DNA from: a bacterium
Lineage (GTDB): Bacteria; Hinthialibacterota; Hinthialibacteria; Hinthialibacterales; Hinthialibacteraceae
Length of the DNA: 43,791 nt
Assembly (NCBI GenBank): GCA_016125385.1
Contig: WGLV01000009.1
Location: forward strand, 1 to 43,791
Reading direction: 5' to 3'
Shown: in pieces, positions 41,324 through 43,791 of the stretch
Position numbering within the stretch: the first letter of the stretch is position 1
How the letters are laid out: every line of letters starts with the position of its first letter
Position numbers and translations under genes: made by a program
The notes under the pieces: model-generated
What the model saw: the letters and a program-made list of their open reading frames with translations, nothing else
The model's database searches: none
What the model was told of the DNA's origin: nothing

Positions 41324-42394
41324 ATGGATAACAATTTTCAAGACTGGTTCGAAAAGATCCCGACGAAAAACGGCGGCCCGCCCAAATCGCCTTCCGACCC
41401 CAACCGGCCCGAATTCAACCTGCCCATTCGCAAGATCGGGCTGGCGGCGTTGTTGATCGTGGCGTTTTTTCTTTTTCTCGCGTTTCGCCCCTGGGTTCAG
41501 GTGGAAGCCGATGAACTGGGAGTCGTGTTGCGGCTGGGCAAGTACAACCGCACGCTGACGCCCGGTCTGAGTTTTCGCCTTCCGCCGCCGATCGAGATCG
41601 TCTACACCCCCAAGGTGACGCAGATCCGCCGCATCGAGATCGGTTTCCGCTCCAGCCAGACCAGCCGAACCCCCGCCGAACAGATTCCGGAAGAGAGCCA
41701 CATGCTGACCGGCGATGAAAACATCGTGGTGGCCAAGCTGGCGGTTCAATACATCATCGTCGATCCGCTGAAATACCTGTTTAACTCCGAAAACGTCGAC
41801 GGCGCGGTGAAAGACATCGCCGAAGCGGCCTTTCGCCAGGTGGTGGGCGACTACCCCATCGACGCCACCCTGAAAGACCGGCGCACCGAGATCGCCGCCC
41901 AGATCAAAGAGAGCATTCAGGCGGTGAGCGATCTGTATGAAATGGGCGTCCAGATCAATCAGGTGCAGTTACATGGAACCGACGTGCCCGCCGAAGTCAA
42001 ACCCGCGTTCCGCAGCGTGGTCAGCGCGCGCGAAAACATGGTGCGGTACGTCAACGAGGCTGAAGGCTATCGCAACAGCGAGATTCCCAAAGCGGAGGGT
42101 CAAGTACAACAGATGCTGCAGGAGGCCGAAGCCTACCGCGCCAAGCGCATCGCCGAGTCGCAGGGCGAAGTCGAGCGCTTCGCCGCCGTGTTGAGAGAAT
42201 ATGAAAACGCGCCCGAAGTCACGCGCGCCCGGCTTTATTACGAAACGATGGAGAAAGTGTTGCCCGGCAAGCCCAAGGTGATTCTCGGCGTCGAGAGCGG
42301 AAACGATCTGCTCAAGTTTCTGAACGTCGCGCCGCCGGGCGGTCCGGCGCCGCTTCCACCCGCCCAGCCGGAGAATGGAGGGCAGCGGCCATGA
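41324..42394 (+). CDS. hflK: FtsH-associated membrane protein HflK
   Basis: A 356-residue SPFH/prohibitin family protein. With HflC it forms a membrane ring around the FtsH protease and limits degradation of membrane proteins. The N-terminal 37 residues are Pro-rich, then one membrane helix (about 38-56), the SPFH domain (VQVEADELGVVLRLGKY to about 230) and a coiled coil with the EAEGYRNSEIPKAEGQ and AEAYRAKRIAESQGE sequences. The C-terminal part is Pro-rich. AAGGAG at 41309-41314 gives a perfect ribosome site. Its TGA overlaps the ATG of hflC by four bases, so the two are translationally coupled. FtsH is not in the window. Confidence 0.93.
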   Translation: MDNNFQDWFEKIPTKNGGPPKSPSDPNRPEFNLPIRKIGLAALLIVAFFLFLAFRPWVQVEADELGVVLRLGKYNRTLTPGLSFRLPPPIEIVYTPKVTQIRRIEIGFRSSQTSRTPAEQIPEESHMLTGDENIVVAKLAVQYIIVDPLKYLFNSENVDGAVKDIAEAAFRQVVGDYPIDATLKDRRTEIAAQIKESIQAVSDLYEMGVQINQVQLHGTDVPAEVKPAFRSVVSARENMVRYVNEAEGYRNSEIPKAEGQVQQMLQEAEAYRAKRIAESQGEVERFAAVLREYENAPEVTRARLYYETMEKVLPGKPKVILGVESGNDLLKFLNVAPPGGPAPLPPAQPENGGQRP

Positions 42395-43455
42395 AGACCA
42401 AACTGACAGTCTCAGGCGTTTCGGTTCTGATCTTGCTGATTCTGATCGGGCTTTATTCTTCAGCTTTCATCGTGACTGAAGTCGACCAGGCGGTGGTAAC
42501 CCAGTGGGGCAAGCCGGTGCGCGTCATCGTGGGCGACTCGCCCTTCTCAATGCCCGATGCGCTGAAAGAAAACATCGCCGCGTTTAATGAGGAAAACGAC
42601 TCCAACGTGCGCGTCAGCCAGGGGGCGGGGCTGTATTTCAAGGTCCCTTACCTGCAGACCGTCGAGTTTTTCGATGACCGCGTGCTTGAGTATGACGCCC
42701 GGCCCGAAGTCATCGTCACCGGCGATAAAAAGAACCTGGTGGTCGATAATTTCGCGCGCTGGTACATCTACGATCCGTTGCGCTTCCGCCAGCGAATTCA
42801 GAGCATCGATCTGGTGCGCGCGCGGCTCGACGACATCATTTATTCGGCCATGCGCGACGTGTTGGGGCAAAACGAATTCATCGAGATCATTCGCAGCACC
42901 AACAACATGCTCAACGACCCCGATCTCGACATCCCGACGCAGAAACGCACCGCCATCGACAATGGCCGTGAAAAAATTATGGAGCAGGTGACCGCCATCA
43001 GCCGCCGTGAGGCGCTCGACATGGGGGTTTACGTCATCGATGTGCGCATCAAGCGCGCCGACGTCCCCGAGGAAAACCTGCAAGCCATCTATCAGAACAT
43101 GAGCGCCGAACGCGACCGGATCAGCAAAAAGTACGAGGAAGAAGGCCAGCGAGACGCCTCCATCCTGCGCGCTGAAACCGACCGCACCGTCAAAACCATG
43201 GTCGCCGAAGCGGAACGCAAGGCGCAGGTGATTCGCGGCGAGGCCGACGCCGAGGCGGCGCGGATTTACGCTCAGGGCTACGTCAAAGAAGCCACCGGCG
43301 GTGCGGTGACGATTCCCGGGTATGAGAGTAATCCGGAATTTTTCCGATTCATGCGCTCGCTGGAGGCGCTGGAAAAGAGCCTCGACGGTCAGACGACGCT
43401 GATTCTCGACGAGCGCAACGAGTTGCTCCGCGCGCTCAATCAGTCAGAGGAATGA
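42391..43455 (+). CDS. hflC: FtsH-associated membrane protein HflC
   Basis: A 354-residue partner of HflK. The membrane helix is at about 5-27, then the SPFH domain (FIVTEVDQAVVTQWGKPVR), with PYLQTVEFFDDRVLEYDARPE and VDNFARWYIYDPLRFRQ typical of HflC, then a coiled coil (RAETDRTVKTMVAEAERKAQ, RGEADAEAARIYAQGY). The C-terminus ends near FRFMRSLEALEKSL as usual. Start overlaps hflK by four bases. It is slightly longer than E. coli HflC because of extra residues near SMPDALKENIAAFNEENDS. Confidence 0.94.
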   Translation: MKTKLTVSGVSVLILLILIGLYSSAFIVTEVDQAVVTQWGKPVRVIVGDSPFSMPDALKENIAAFNEENDSNVRVSQGAGLYFKVPYLQTVEFFDDRVLEYDARPEVIVTGDKKNLVVDNFARWYIYDPLRFRQRIQSIDLVRARLDDIIYSAMRDVLGQNEFIEIIRSTNNMLNDPDLDIPTQKRTAIDNGREKIMEQVTAISRREALDMGVYVIDVRIKRADVPEENLQAIYQNMSAERDRISKKYEEEGQRDASILRAETDRTVKTMVAEAERKAQVIRGEADAEAARIYAQGYVKEATGGAVTIPGYESNPEFFRFMRSLEALEKSLDGQTTLILDERNELLRALNQSEE

Positions 43456-43461
43456 GACAAC

Positions 43462-43488
43462 CCGGCGGCGGACACTGTCCGCCGCCGG
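43462..43488 (+). terminator. Hairpin after hflC
   Basis: A near-perfect GC-rich stem (43462-43472 with 43478-43488), 5-base loop, seven bases after the hflC stop. There is only a short T tract after it, so it could stop or stabilise the transcript. Confidence 0.6.
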
Positions 43489-43524
43489 ATCTTTGAACTC
43501 TGTGTACCAACCGCTCCTGCTGGT

Positions 43525-43791
43525 CTCTGGCGGGTAGTGCCCGCAGCCCGGTCTTTAGGTACTACACGTCAGCGACCAACGGGCGCGCTTTAATTTCTCC
43601 CACCGAAGATCGGGGGGAGTTAGAGGGGGGTTGAGCACCTTGCACAGCCTTTGCGATTTATCGGACAACCCCCTCCGTGAATGACCGGGAGCATGATGGA
43701 CTGATCGCACCATAGGGGGCAGGTTTCAAACCTGCCCCTACATCCCGCTCGCTTCAGGGACCAACGGGAGCGCTAAACGTGCAGATCCCAA
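43525..43791. repeat. Composite palindromic repeat cluster IV (runs off the edge)
   Basis: Contains a GCGGGTAGTGCCCGC-type palindrome (about 43529-43545), module A (43593-43635), a shortened module B start (about 43665-43680) and the palindrome GGGGCAGGTTTCAAACCTGCCCC (43716-43738) with the same ATCCCGCTCGCTTCAG and ACCAACGGGAGCGCT tails as the other clusters. The end of the window cuts it. Confidence 0.83.

Overview
The window is about 44 kb of GC-rich bacterial chromosome from an uncultured, Gram-negative-type lineage. Supporting traits are an LPS-type sugar kinase and glycosyltransferase, hflKC, Tat- and Sec-exported proteins with carbohydrate-binding folds, a sugar isomerase-like TIM-barrel enzyme, and orphan prepilin-like proteins of a kind frequent in Sumerlaeota, Hydrogenedentota, Planctomycetota and related candidate phyla. 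That placement is inference: no rRNA gene is present. I saw no tRNA or rRNA gene, CRISPR array, transposase, integrase or phage gene.

Layout. 1-5.2 kb: glyQS (minus, with a clear terminator), two small unknown proteins (plus), and a Tat-exported GH116-type glycosidase (minus). 5.5-10 kb: a metal-dependent TIM-barrel isomerase/epimerase (plus), a secreted protein built from three copies of one roughly 200-residue module (minus), and hisC (plus). 10-13.3 kb: a minus-strand cassette of radical SAM protein, GT2 glycosyltransferase and HldE-like sugar kinase. 13.4-18 kb: an antitoxin-like small protein, a pseudopilin, and minus-strand cca, rmlA-like nucleotidyltransferase and a dual-specificity phosphatase. 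18-24 kb: a lipoprotein, a membrane histidine kinase, an orphan ABC-2 polysaccharide export permease, and a large secreted cadherin/CBM-like protein with a Thr-Pro linker. 24.7-30 kb: glcD, a 953-residue secreted protein of unknown function, a membrane-anchored isoaspartyl methyltransferase and a truncated HicB-like protein. 30-37 kb: a large hybrid sensor kinase, an exported metallo-beta-lactamase-fold hydrolase, a sodium:solute symporter, and an 87-residue protein behind a near-perfect sigma-54 promoter. 37-43.8 kb: aldo/keto reductase, AI-2E-family transporter, hisN-type phosphatase, a second pseudopilin, and hflKC.

How the genes relate. Most are housekeeping genes or single-gene units. 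Plausible functional groups are envelope polysaccharide assembly (radical SAM, GT2, HldE-like kinase, RmlA-like enzyme, ABC permease), carbohydrate use (GH116, TIM-barrel enzyme, CBM-like secreted proteins, symporter), histidine synthesis (hisC and hisN, unlinked) and membrane quality control (hflKC).

The strongest non-coding signals are four clusters of composite palindromic repeats between genes (about 20.1-20.4, 24.1-24.65, 34.65-34.95 and 43.5-43.8 kb), some running up to stop codons, and the sigma-54 site at 36.7 kb. I did not find a convincing new defence or mobile system. The best candidates for something undescribed are the repeat family, the sigma-54-driven small protein and the triplicated secreted module.
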